A stretch of 7,008 bases of DNA from an uncultured Collinsella sp. (GCA_902388545.1 CABMPS010000099.1:1-7008); one strand, 5' to 3'. Positions 1 to 5,715 are shown, numbered from the stretch's first letter. Notes: generated by a model not told the origin, from the letters alone. Translations and numbers: made by a program.

Positions 1-39
1 CGAGGCCTTTTGCGTTGGGCGGTTGCTGTCGGTGGCGAA

Positions 40-786
40 CTAGAACAGGAAGCCGATGGCGATGAGGGCGATGCTGACGATGAGTACGGCGATGTCCAGG
101 CCCTTGATGGGGTAGCGCTTGTACGAGCTGGCGCGCGTGCGCAGATAGAAGCCGCGCTGTTCTGCCGCCAAGGCCGTGGCATCGGTCTTGCCCACGCTCG
201 AGATGAGCAGCGGCACACACAGTGGCAGCATGAGCTTAAGCTTCTTGATAGGGTTCTTGGTGTCGTACTCGACGCCGCGCGCGGTCTGCGCTTCCATGAT
301 GGCGTTCATCTCCTGACCAAACACCGGCACAAAGCGCAGCGCCGTGGTAAAGGTGAAGGCATAGCGATACGGTACGTGCAGCACCTCGACGCAGGCGTTG
401 GCAAGGTCGTTGAGCTTGGTCACCATGAGCATGAGGATGAGCGGTAACGCCACGCCCAACAGGCGGAGGCAGGCCTTCGATCCGGTAATGAGGCCCGTGT
501 CGGTGATAAAGCCCCACACTATGTTGCCGTCGCGCATAAAGGCCAGCTGAAGCACCAGCATGATAAGCGCGAGCGGAATCAGCAGCTTGAGTAGTGAGAG
601 CAGACGGTCGACGACGCCGGCGTAGGCGCCCAGTGCAAGGGTGAGCGCCAAAAAGCCCAACAGCGCCACGTAGGTATCGGACAGGAAGATGCCGATGATG
701 ATGGCGGCGGCAAGGCCCAGTTTGACGACCGGGTTCAAGCGGTGCAGCAGTGTATCGCCCGGCATATAGTCGATGACGTTAACCAC
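40..786 (-). CDS. ecfT: ECF transporter transmembrane (T) component
   Basis: This is the 248-aa integral membrane coupling subunit (EcfT/CbiQ family) of an ECF-type importer. It links the S component to the ATPase through cytoplasmic coupling helices. Hydrophobic segments lie at about residues 22-56, 66-83, 104-122, 184-197 and 231-248. The family's paired coupling motifs are visible as ARG at 169-171 (in EAQTARGVEY) and a diverged second copy, QRG, at 210-212 (in AEQRGFY), where Ala is replaced by Gln. The start is GTG at 786-784. A GAGGAG Shine-Dalgarno (797-802) sits 10 nt upstream, inside the 3' end of the ATPase gene. The two reading frames overlap by 8 bp, so translational coupling is likely. 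It is the last gene of the operon seen here. No clear terminator is visible in the 39 bases that follow, so transcription may continue past the window edge. Confidence 0.93.
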   Translation of the reverse strand: MVNVIDYMPGDTLLHRLNPVVKLGLAAAIIIGIFLSDTYVALLGFLALTLALGAYAGVVDRLLSLLKLLIPLALIMLVLQLAFMRDGNIVWGFITDTGLITGSKACLRLLGVALPLILMLMVTKLNDLANACVEVLHVPYRYAFTFTTALRFVPVFGQEMNAIMEAQTARGVEYDTKNPIKKLKLMLPLCVPLLISSVGKTDATALAAEQRGFYLRTRASSYKRYPIKGLDIAVLIVSIALIAIGFLF

Positions 787-2530
787 GGTGGACCATCTCC
801 TCGGTAATGCGAACGATATCGGTGACCTCGCTCACCTGTGCAAAGGCGGGAGAGACGGAGGATGCCAGACGACGAGAAAGCTCTATGACCTGAGGTGGCT
901 CAACGTAGGCTTGCTGCATGAGCTCGATGTTCGAGAACAGCTCGTGCGTGCGGCCGCGCTCGAGGATGCGGCCGTCGGCCATCACCACGATGCGCTCGGC
1001 AAAGTCGGATACGACTTCCATGTCGTGGCAGACCATGATGACGGCGCAGCCGCGCTCGGCCATGGTGCGCACGGTTTCCATGACGGTCATGCACTCACGG
1101 TAGTCAAGGCCGCTCGTGGGCTCGTCAAGCACCACGATTTTGGGCTCTACGACCACGACGGAGGCGAGTGCCACCATCTGGCGCTGACCGCGCGAGAGCG
1201 AGAAGGGCGCCTCGTCGGCCGGCAAGCCAAAGCGGTCGATGACGAGCTGAGCGCGACGCAGCGCCTCGGCACGGTCGATGCCGGCAAGCTCCAGGCCAAA
1301 GGCGACCTCGTCGAGCACGGTGTCCTTGCAGATCTGGCGGTCGGGGTTTTGGAAGAGGGTTGCGACTTCGCGGGCGATGCGGCTCGTGGGAACGGCTGCG
1401 GTATCCAGTCCCGTGACGCGCACGCTGCCCGAGGCGGGCTTAAGCAGGCCCGTGAGCAGCTTGGTGAGCGTGGTCTTGCCGGCGCCGTTTTGACCGACGA
1501 TGCCCACGAGCTCGCCGGGATAGAGGGTCAGGTTGAGGTCGTGGACGGCGGCGCCGCCATTGGGATAGGCAAACTCAACGTGATCGAAGGTGAGCACGGG
1601 CTCGGCGTCCTTGGCGTGCGGGCGCAACGACGGTGCGTGCGGTGAGCCGGCGGGTGCCTGAATGTCGCTGCTTGCGTGTGCGGGGTCGACGATGCCCGTA
1701 ATCAGGCGCTCAGCCTCATCAACATCCAAACAGGGAGTGCCGCCGGCCAGGCCATCGGCCTCGAGGCTGTTGAAAATGCGCGTGACGCGCGGGCAATCGA
1801 CGCCGATGGCGCGGAGCTCATCGGCGTGCGCGAAGACCTCGTGCGGCTCGCCCTGTAGCGCGATTTCGCCATGATTGAGCACGAGCACGCGGTTGCAATA
1901 CTCCGAAAGCAGGGCGACTTTTTGCTCAACGACGACGATGGTGATGCCGAGTGCACGGTTGGCTTCACGCAGGGTCTCGAAGACCAGCGTGGAGCTGGCG
2001 GGGTCGAGCGCCGCGGTGGGTTCGTCGAGCACGAGCACGCGCGGACGCATGGCGAGGATGGCGGCGATGGCAACCTTTTGCTTTTGGCCGCCCGAAAGCG
2101 TGGCGATCTCGCGGTCGCGCAGGTCGCTGATGCCGACGGTCTCGAGCGTCTTGCTCACACGTTGCTCGATCTGGTCGTGGGGAACGCCAAAGTTCTCCAG
2201 GCCAAAAAGCATCTCGTCCTCGACGACCGAGGCGACCATTTGCGTGTCGATGTCCTGCAACACGCTGCCGACGATCTGCGACACATCGGTGAGCGAAACT
2301 TCACAGGTGTCGTTGCCGTCGACAGTGACGGAGCCAAAGAACGTGCCGGTGTAATGGTGGGGTACGGCTCCCGACAGGCAGGCGGCAAGTGTGGACTTGC
2401 CGGCGCCCGAAGGACCGATAATGCCGATAAAATCTCCCCTGTTCACGCCGAGCGAGATATGCTTAAGCGCCTGCTCGGTCTGCGTGCCATAGGAGAACGA
2501 GACATCGTCGACGTTGATGATCGTTTCCAT
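779..2530 (-). CDS. ecfA: ECF transporter ATPase, two fused ABC domains
   Basis: This 583-aa cytoplasmic protein carries both ECF nucleotide-binding domains, which many operons encode as separate EcfA1 and EcfA2. Domain 1 (about 4-245) has Walker A GPSGAGKS (39-46), Q-loop Gln92, signature LSGGQ (145-149) and Walker B VLVLDEP with Glu170. Domain 2 (about 312-540) has Walker A GQNGAGKT (346-353), Q-loop Gln394, a variant signature LSRGQ (445-449), Walker B IVVLDEP with Glu470 and a normal H-switch His502 (CHD). A linker rich in Ala and Pro (about 280-311) joins them. At the H-switch position domain 1 reads VVEQ, with Gln203 where His is usual. ATG at 2530-2528 is preceded by AAAGG (2536-2540), 5 nt away. 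The protein powers substrate import together with the flanking S and T subunits. Fused ATPases of this kind also occur in YkoD-type systems, so fusion alone does not identify the substrate. Confidence 0.94.
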   Translation of the reverse strand: METIINVDDVSFSYGTQTEQALKHISLGVNRGDFIGIIGPSGAGKSTLAACLSGAVPHHYTGTFFGSVTVDGNDTCEVSLTDVSQIVGSVLQDIDTQMVASVVEDEMLFGLENFGVPHDQIEQRVSKTLETVGISDLRDREIATLSGGQKQKVAIAAILAMRPRVLVLDEPTAALDPASSTLVFETLREANRALGITIVVVEQKVALLSEYCNRVLVLNHGEIALQGEPHEVFAHADELRAIGVDCPRVTRIFNSLEADGLAGGTPCLDVDEAERLITGIVDPAHASSDIQAPAGSPHAPSLRPHAKDAEPVLTFDHVEFAYPNGGAAVHDLNLTLYPGELVGIVGQNGAGKTTLTKLLTGLLKPASGSVRVTGLDTAAVPTSRIAREVATLFQNPDRQICKDTVLDEVAFGLELAGIDRAEALRRAQLVIDRFGLPADEAPFSLSRGQRQMVALASVVVVEPKIVVLDEPTSGLDYRECMTVMETVRTMAERGCAVIMVCHDMEVVSDFAERIVVMADGRILERGRTHELFSNIELMQQAYVEPPQVIELSRRLASSVSPAFAQVSEVTDIVRITEEMVHRG

Positions 2531-2550
2531 GGATACCTTTCATAGTCATC

Positions 2551-2590
2551 GGGGACGTTCTTACATGACTAGTCGTTTAAGAACGTCCCC
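2551..2590. repeat. 12-bp perfect inverted repeat (REP-like palindrome)
   Basis: The arms GGGGACGTTCTT (2551-2562) and AAGAACGTCCCC (2579-2590) are perfectly complementary. The 16-nt loop contains a further 8-bp palindrome, GACTAGTC (2567-2574). The block lies 21 bp upstream of the ATPase start. No T-run follows on either strand, so it is not a standard intrinsic terminator. It resembles intergenic REP-type palindromes and would form a hairpin in the operon mRNA between S and A. Confidence 0.7.
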
Positions 2591-2635
2591 AAGAGCTAGT
2601 TGTCTGGGACAGTCTTTGATGGTGGAGCACGGAGA

Positions 2636-2736
2636 CGGCTTTACGAGGGGCCCCAGGTTGGCGCGAAAGAGGAGCGAAGCGTACTTGGGTACGCGAGCGA
2701 CGAATGAACGCCAAGATGGGGTGGCTCGTAAAGCCG
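2636..2736. repeat. 101-bp imperfect palindrome with internal hairpin
   Basis: The outer arms CGGCTTTACGAG (2636-2647) and CTCGTAAAGCCG (2725-2736) are perfect complements. Inside them CCCCA plus TTGGCG on the left pairs with CGCCAA plus TGGGG on the right, separated by a two-base mismatch. A second hairpin, GCGTAC-TTGG-GTACGC (2679-2694), sits in the centre. The whole predicts a long branched stem starting 6 bp after the S-component stop. Together with the 2551-2590 palindrome it fills the 212-bp S-A gap. It has the look of a dispersed REP or MITE-type intergenic element. No transposase is in the window, and no open reading frame with a ribosome-binding site was seen. Confidence 0.65.
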
Positions 2737-2742
2737 AGCGGG

Positions 2743-3315
2743 TTAGTTGAGCCTAAGGGCCTTCTGGATGGGCAGGTAGAGGGCACCGACCAGAATGGCA
2801 TTAAAGACGGCGGTCATGGCGACGACGGGCAGCATGGCTGCGGCGAGCTCGCTCACCACGCCGAGCATGGCCATCTTGATGACCATGAAGATGGCGCCCG
2901 AGACAAAGGTGGTCACGAAGGTTGCGACTATGGCGACGGCGGGCTTAACCTGGCCGTCCTTGGCAGCAGCGTTGACAATGACGGCCATGAGCATGGCGGC
3001 GATGCCCTCGGCTGCAAAATCGACGAACGGCGAGGTGGTGGTGATCTGGATCACGGCGGCCGAAATCAGGCCGATAACGAGCGCCTGACCAATGTTGGGG
3101 CGAACGACCAAGATGGTGAGGCAGAAAGCCGAGATGATGAACTCGGGGCTGATCATGCCGCCCGAGATGCCGGAGATGGCCTTGCCGACGGTGAAGTTGA
3201 GAATGAAGCCGGCGGCAAGCAGGATGGCGAGCAAGACGAGGGCGCGGACGTCGAGTTTGCCGCGGTCGGCGGTCTGGACGGTACGGGGCTGGGCGGCGGT
3301 GGTGTTCTGAGACAT
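2743..3315 (-). CDS. ECF transporter S component, probable tryptophan-specific (TrpP-like)
   Basis: This 190-aa membrane protein is the substrate-binding S component of the importer. A polar N-terminus (1-23) is followed by about six hydrophobic segments (near 24-44, 54-72, 76-92, 100-118, 125-147 and 155-180), the usual S-component size and layout. The GGMISPEF stretch (52-59), ITTTSPFVDF (91-100) and the C-terminal LPVVAMTAVFN...YLPI region resemble the TrpP tryptophan transporter family as I recall it. This is pattern resemblance, not a search. ATG at 3315-3313 has AAAGGA (3324-3329) 8 nt upstream. The gene directly follows a leader peptide with three Trp codons and an intrinsic terminator, and it precedes the fused ATPase and T genes. 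That context strongly suggests tryptophan, or a related indole compound, as substrate. S-component assignment is firm; the substrate is inferred. Confidence 0.85.
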   Translation of the reverse strand: MSQNTTAAQPRTVQTADRGKLDVRALVLLAILLAAGFILNFTVGKAISGISGGMISPEFIISAFCLTILVVRPNIGQALVIGLISAAVIQITTTSPFVDFAAEGIAAMLMAVIVNAAAKDGQVKPAVAIVATFVTTFVSGAIFMVIKMAMLGVVSELAAAMLPVVAMTAVFNAILVGALYLPIQKALRLN

Positions 3316-3390
3316 GGTGAAAGTCCTTTCAAAAAGGGGAGTGCAAGAAAAAACGGAGGCGCGTGATGCGAATGCGATCGGGCACGAGAT

Positions 3391-3423
3391 AGAAAAAGGC
3401 CCCCGGTCGAAACCGGAGGCCTT
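3391..3423 (-). terminator. Attenuator: intrinsic terminator in the trp-type leader
   Basis: In the minus-strand transcript, AAGGCCUCCGGU (3423-3412) and ACCGGGGGCCUU (3407-3396) form a 12-bp stem with one G-U pair and no mismatch. The stem is capped by a UUCG tetraloop and runs into UUUUUCU. It lies 36 nt after the leader-peptide stop and 76 nt before the S-component start, the expected position for an attenuator. It should abort transcription when the leader is translated freely. Confidence 0.92.
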
Positions 3424-3473
3424 CCAATCACCTAAAGCGCAAAAACAGGCGTGAGGGACTCACCGTCGACCGA
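3403..3473 (-). promoter_or_regulatory. Candidate antiterminator pairing in leader RNA
   Basis: The transcript segment UCGGUCGA (3473-3466), at the end of the leader reading frame, can pair over 8 bp (one U-G) with UCGACCGG (3410-3403) in the loop and 3' arm of the terminator. A ribosome stalled on the Trp codons (3498-3490) should leave the first segment free. One that reaches the stop (3462-3460) should cover it. Another competing helix is GGCGUGA (3491-3485) with UCACGCC (3454-3448). These pairings were read by eye and no folding energy was computed. Confidence 0.4.
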
Positions 3474-3528
3474 TCGTATTCGCATCACGCCACCACCAGT
3501 TGTTGAGAGACGTCATCGTGTTCTTCAT
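3460..3528 (-). CDS. Trp-rich attenuation leader peptide (22 aa)
   Basis: This short reading frame begins with ATG at 3528-3526 behind a strong AAAGGAG Shine-Dalgarno (3537-3543, 8 nt spacing) and ends with TGA at 3462-3460. The peptide begins MKNTMTSLNN, continues with three consecutive Trp (residues 11-13, codons TGG TGG TGG at 3498-3490), and ends RDANTIG plus two Arg. Trp is the rarest residue in most proteins, so three in a row ahead of an intrinsic terminator is the signature of a trp leader peptide. Its role is to sense charged tRNA-Trp: ribosome stalling on the Trp codons should change leader RNA folding and allow transcription into the ECF genes. It is too short for routine gene callers. 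The unusual point is that it controls an importer and not biosynthetic trp genes. Confidence 0.92.
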   Translation of the reverse strand: MKNTMTSLNNWWWRDANTIGRR

Positions 3529-3583
3529 GTTGGTGGCTCCTTTCGTGATGCCATGGCGCGGTAGCACCTGATTGCTGTTGCGC

Positions 3584-3602
3584 TGCACTATAGCACAGTG
3601 CA
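3584..3602 (-). promoter_or_regulatory. Extended -10 promoter for the ECF operon, within an inverted repeat
   Basis: On the minus strand TGC-TATAGT (-10 hexamer at 3592-3587) forms an extended -10 element. No good -35 hexamer is seen 16-19 bp upstream. Transcription would begin near 3580, about 50 nt before the leader peptide ATG. The -10 lies inside an inverted repeat, TGCACT (3584-3589) and AGTGCA (3597-3602) with a 7-bp spacer, which could be an operator for an unknown repressor. Confidence 0.5.
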
Positions 3603-3613
3603 ATATGCGCGGG

Positions 3614-3636
3614 GAAATCTTTTTTGAAAAGATTTC
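3614..3636. repeat. AT-rich 10-bp inverted repeat
   Basis: GAAATCTTTT (3614-3623) and AAAAGATTTC (3627-3636) are perfect inverted arms around a 3-bp spacer. The block lies between the C69 peptidase stop and the ECF promoter, next to the GC-rich hairpin. It may take part in termination of the peptidase transcript or be part of an intergenic repeat. Confidence 0.6.
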
Positions 3637-3637
3637 A

Positions 3638-3668
3638 GGCGGGTTTCCCGCCGGTGTTTCCCGCCGGT
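3638..3668 (-). terminator. Possible terminator hairpin and 13-bp tandem repeat after the C69 gene
   Basis: On the transcript GGCGGG-AAA-CCCGCC (3652-3638) is a compact GC-rich hairpin followed by UGAAAUCUUUU, a weak U-rich tail. It lies 55 nt after the C69 peptidase stop and is the best candidate terminator for that gene. The hairpin overlaps an exact tandem duplication of 13 bp, GTTTCCCGCCGGT (3643-3655 and 3656-3668 on plus). No reading frame is supported in 3603-3706. Confidence 0.5.
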
Positions 3669-3706
3669 CAAATGACGGTCTTGCCCTCCTTTAGAACGTG
3701 AGAGTC

Positions 3707-5506
3707 TTAGGCCTTCTTGCGACGATAGAGCACGAAGCCGCAGACACCGATGACGACGACGGCGCCAACGGCCATGGCGGCCATGTTGTTGCCCTCGGAC
3801 TTCTCCTCGGTTGCCTCTTCCTTAACCTCGGGCTCGGCGACGTCCTCATCGGAAAGGGCCTCGTCGGCGTAGGTGATGGACTCGACCAGGCAGTCATTAT
3901 CGGCGTCGTAGTCACTCGGGACGAACTCCTCGGAGAAGTCGCCCTTCTTGAGGTAGTCGCGCATCTCCTCGAGCATGGCCTTGCACTTGACGTAGGTGTT
4001 CTTGGTGGCAGCCTTGCCGGCCTTGTTGGCCAGGGCGGTGCGGGCCTCGGTGCCCTCAGCGGCCTGCATGGCCTCGTCGACGGTCAGATTCTGCTCGATG
4101 AGTTCCTTCTGCAGGGCGTCGAGATAGGCGCGGACGCCGGTGGCGCAGTGGTCACGGTTCTCATAGGCGAGAGTGTTGATGTCCATGAGGACGTAATTGA
4201 TGGAGTTCTTGGGCTCCTCGTTGTTCACGACGTCTTCCTCTTCGCAGTGATCGAAGGAGACATCCTGATCGCTGAAGTAGGGACTGACCTCGGTGAGCAG
4301 TGCGGAGTAGAGGGGGATGGCGACGGAGAACTCGGCGTTGGAGAGCATCTCCCACTGGATAGTCGCGATCTCGGGATCCATGCCCTGGCGGATTTGGAAG
4401 GTATGGATCTCGGTGTTGCGGTTGGAGCCGATGGCATAGGCGCCGTCGGTGTTGGCGTTGAGGCCGGCGACATTCTCGCCGCGAGCGGCAAAGCTGCGGA
4501 TCATCTCAAAGGTGTTCCAGTCGGACTTGCCGGGCGTAAAGAACAGCGGCTGCAGCTCGTGCACCAGGGCGCCGGTCGTAGCGCGAGCGTCTTCGCGCTC
4601 GTCCTTGACGATCTCGTAGTCGGTGCCCTCGGCAAGCGGAGCCATGAAGTAATCGCGGCCCTGGACATAGCGCGACCACTGGTGCATACCGGCCTCGCTA
4701 ATCTCCTCGCCGTAGGTCTTGGCGACGTCGAACTTGCCGTCGGTGTACTCGGCGAAGCCTTTCTCCTTAGGCATGGACTCGATGCCCTCGGAGTGGAGGC
4801 AGTTCTCGGTGTCGTCGAGGTCGACGTCATAGGTGAGGTTGCCGATGTTGGGGTTGAGCGAGGCGATGTCGTCGGCGAGCTTCATGGCAATCCACTGATG
4901 GCCGGAAAGCGCGGCGAACAGCCAGGTCTCGGTGCTGTCGGCGATGATGATCTGGTCGTTGGAGCAGACGCCCTGCTCGTCGATCAGGCTGCCGAGGAGC
5001 TCGACACCCTCGCGGGCCGTGGCGCTCTCGCCCAGAATGACGCTGGCGTAGTTGTACTCGCCGATGCCGGTCTCCTCGGTGACGGGATCGGCCTCTTCGG
5101 CCTTCTCGTTATAGGAGGTGCTCAGCGTGGCAGAGCAGGAAACGCCCTTCTCGTTGATGCCAGCCTCGGAATATGCGTCGTAGCGATCTTCCCACTGCGA
5201 GGGGTTGTCGCGAACGAAAGTGTAGCGGTAGGTTGCACCCTTGGACTTGTACTCAAAACCGGACTCGACCGATGTGTACTCGTTGCCGTCCTTGTGTGCG
5301 GGCTCAATGCCAAAGTGCTTGACATAGCGTGGACCGAAGTCCTCGGAACGGCCGTAGTACGTGTTGCCGTCTGCCGTGAGCTTGCTGCCCATGTAGATCT
5401 GGGTGCAGGCGAGTGCCGAGGTCGGCATGGCCATGATGGCCGCTGCTCCAAACGCAAGGCCGCAGCCGAGCTTCTTGAGCGTGTTGACGGGATGAGTAAA
5501 CCTCAT
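3707..5506 (-). CDS. Secreted, membrane-anchored C69 family peptidase (dipeptidase type)
   Basis: The protein has 599 aa from the ATG at 5506-5504, chosen because GGGAGGG (5510-5516) sits just upstream and a signal peptide then starts at once. An upstream in-frame ATG at 5566 has no such site. Residues 1-33 are a signal peptide: basic start, hydrophobic 14-27, and ALA before Cys34. The mature sequence begins CTQIYMGSKLTADGNTYYGR, matching the N-terminal nucleophile Cys region of peptidase family C69/U34 (PepD-like dipeptidases). The domain runs to about residue 480. It is followed by a helical and acidic region, a Glu/Lys-rich stretch (about 552-571), a hydrophobic segment (575-594) and an RRKK tail. 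No LPXTG precedes that segment, so it should be a membrane anchor rather than a sortase signal. The likely role is extracellular peptide hydrolysis for nutrition or wall-peptide trimming; substrate unknown. Family assignment is strong, specificity is not known. Confidence 0.9.
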   Translation of the reverse strand: MRFTHPVNTLKKLGCGLAFGAAAIMAMPTSALACTQIYMGSKLTADGNTYYGRSEDFGPRYVKHFGIEPAHKDGNEYTSVESGFEYKSKGATYRYTFVRDNPSQWEDRYDAYSEAGINEKGVSCSATLSTSYNEKAEEADPVTEETGIGEYNYASVILGESATAREGVELLGSLIDEQGVCSNDQIIIADSTETWLFAALSGHQWIAMKLADDIASLNPNIGNLTYDVDLDDTENCLHSEGIESMPKEKGFAEYTDGKFDVAKTYGEEISEAGMHQWSRYVQGRDYFMAPLAEGTDYEIVKDEREDARATTGALVHELQPLFFTPGKSDWNTFEMIRSFAARGENVAGLNANTDGAYAIGSNRNTEIHTFQIRQGMDPEIATIQWEMLSNAEFSVAIPLYSALLTEVSPYFSDQDVSFDHCEEEDVVNNEEPKNSINYVLMDINTLAYENRDHCATGVRAYLDALQKELIEQNLTVDEAMQAAEGTEARTALANKAGKAATKNTYVKCKAMLEEMRDYLKKGDFSEEFVPSDYDADNDCLVESITYADEALSDEDVAEPEVKEEATEEKSEGNNMAAMAVGAVVVIGVCGFVLYRRKKA

Positions 5507-5552
5507 AATCCCTCCCAACTGTTGAGACCCCGCAAAGCCATGTGGAATCTCA

Positions 5553-5574
5553 GCTAATAAATACATCTATTAGC
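5553..5574. promoter_or_regulatory. Inverted repeat upstream of the C69 gene
   Basis: GCTAATA (5553-5559) and TATTAGC (5568-5574) are 7-bp perfect arms around 8 bp, lying 47-68 bp upstream of the peptidase start in AT-rich DNA where its promoter should be. No convincing -35/-10 pair was picked out. It may be an operator or overlap the -10. Confidence 0.4.
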
Positions 5575-5590
5575 CTATAGGAAGTCTAAA

Positions 5591-5661
5591 GAGTATTCAT
5601 CTATTTCGATGAAATACTCGATGAGCGTCCTAAAATATGCGATGAGCGGATAAGAATACTC
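5591..5661. promoter_or_regulatory. Cluster of direct and inverted repeats, putative regulator sites for the C69 gene
   Basis: The exact 9-bp direct repeat CGATGAGCG occurs at 5619-5627 and 5640-5648, 12 bp apart (21 bp start to start, two helical turns). The heptamer GAGTATT occurs at 5591-5597 and inverted (AATACTC) at 5613-5619 and 5655-5661. The first two heptamers belong to an imperfect palindrome, GAGTATTCATC (5591-5601) with GATGAAATACTC (5608-5619). The surroundings are AT-rich and noncoding. A two-site activator or a repressor is plausible; the regulator is not identified. Confidence 0.45.
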
Positions 5662-5715
5662 ATTATGTAGCTTTACTTAAATAAAGACACCCTGCAATTA
5701 CTGTATCTGAATAAA

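Larger units (their letters stand above)
3361..3490. repeat. 21-nt near-perfect inverted repeat enclosing the attenuator
   Basis: Bases 3361-3381 are the reverse complement of 3470-3490 at 20 of 21 positions; the one mismatch is at 3374/3477. On the minus-strand transcript the upstream arm starts in the last Trp codon of the leader peptide and covers the following codons. The downstream arm lies just past the terminator, about 31 nt before the S-gene ribosome-binding site. The arms would close a helix around the whole terminator hairpin. This could be a regulatory RNA structure or the ends of a 130-bp inserted element; no flanking target duplication is obvious. Confidence 0.75.

Noticed and set aside
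1..39. Terminator or next gene after ecfT
   Set aside because: Only 39 bases remain. No complete hairpin with U-tract and no supported start codon can be seen.
773..1645. Plus-strand 290-codon frame opposite the ATPase, with similar ones at 1871-2545 and 2704-3366
   Set aside because: All are antisense shadows of ABC or S-component coding sequence with no domain, and the last crosses a palindromic repeat.
2551..2590. Palindrome before the ATPase gene as an intrinsic terminator
   Set aside because: No U-tract follows on either strand and the loop is long, so it was called a repeat.
3316..3580. T-box or other riboswitch controlling the S component
   Set aside because: The leader is too short for a T-box, and I see no T-box sequence or specifier stem. 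The Trp-codon reading frame with its ribosome-binding site explains the terminator better.
3660..3706. AAAGGAGG on minus at about 3684-3692 as a ribosome-binding site for a small gene after the C69 stop
   Set aside because: No ATG, GTG or TTG at a usable distance opens a frame longer than a few codons.
3698..5557. Plus-strand 619-codon open frame opposite the C69 peptidase
   Set aside because: It is the antisense of a clearly recognised gene, made open by the codon bias of GC-rich DNA. The translation is low-complexity (Gly, Val, Leu, Asp) and has no family features or ribosome-binding site.
5507..5566. 20-residue N-terminal extension of the C69 protein from an upstream ATG
   Set aside because: There is no ribosome-binding site at 5566. 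The internal ATG at 5506 has GGGAGGG just upstream and begins a textbook signal peptide.
5609..5653. 14-codon plus-strand frame starting MKYSMSVLKY
   Set aside because: It has no Shine-Dalgarno, lies within the repeat cluster upstream of the peptidase gene, and its internal repetition simply reflects the DNA direct repeats.
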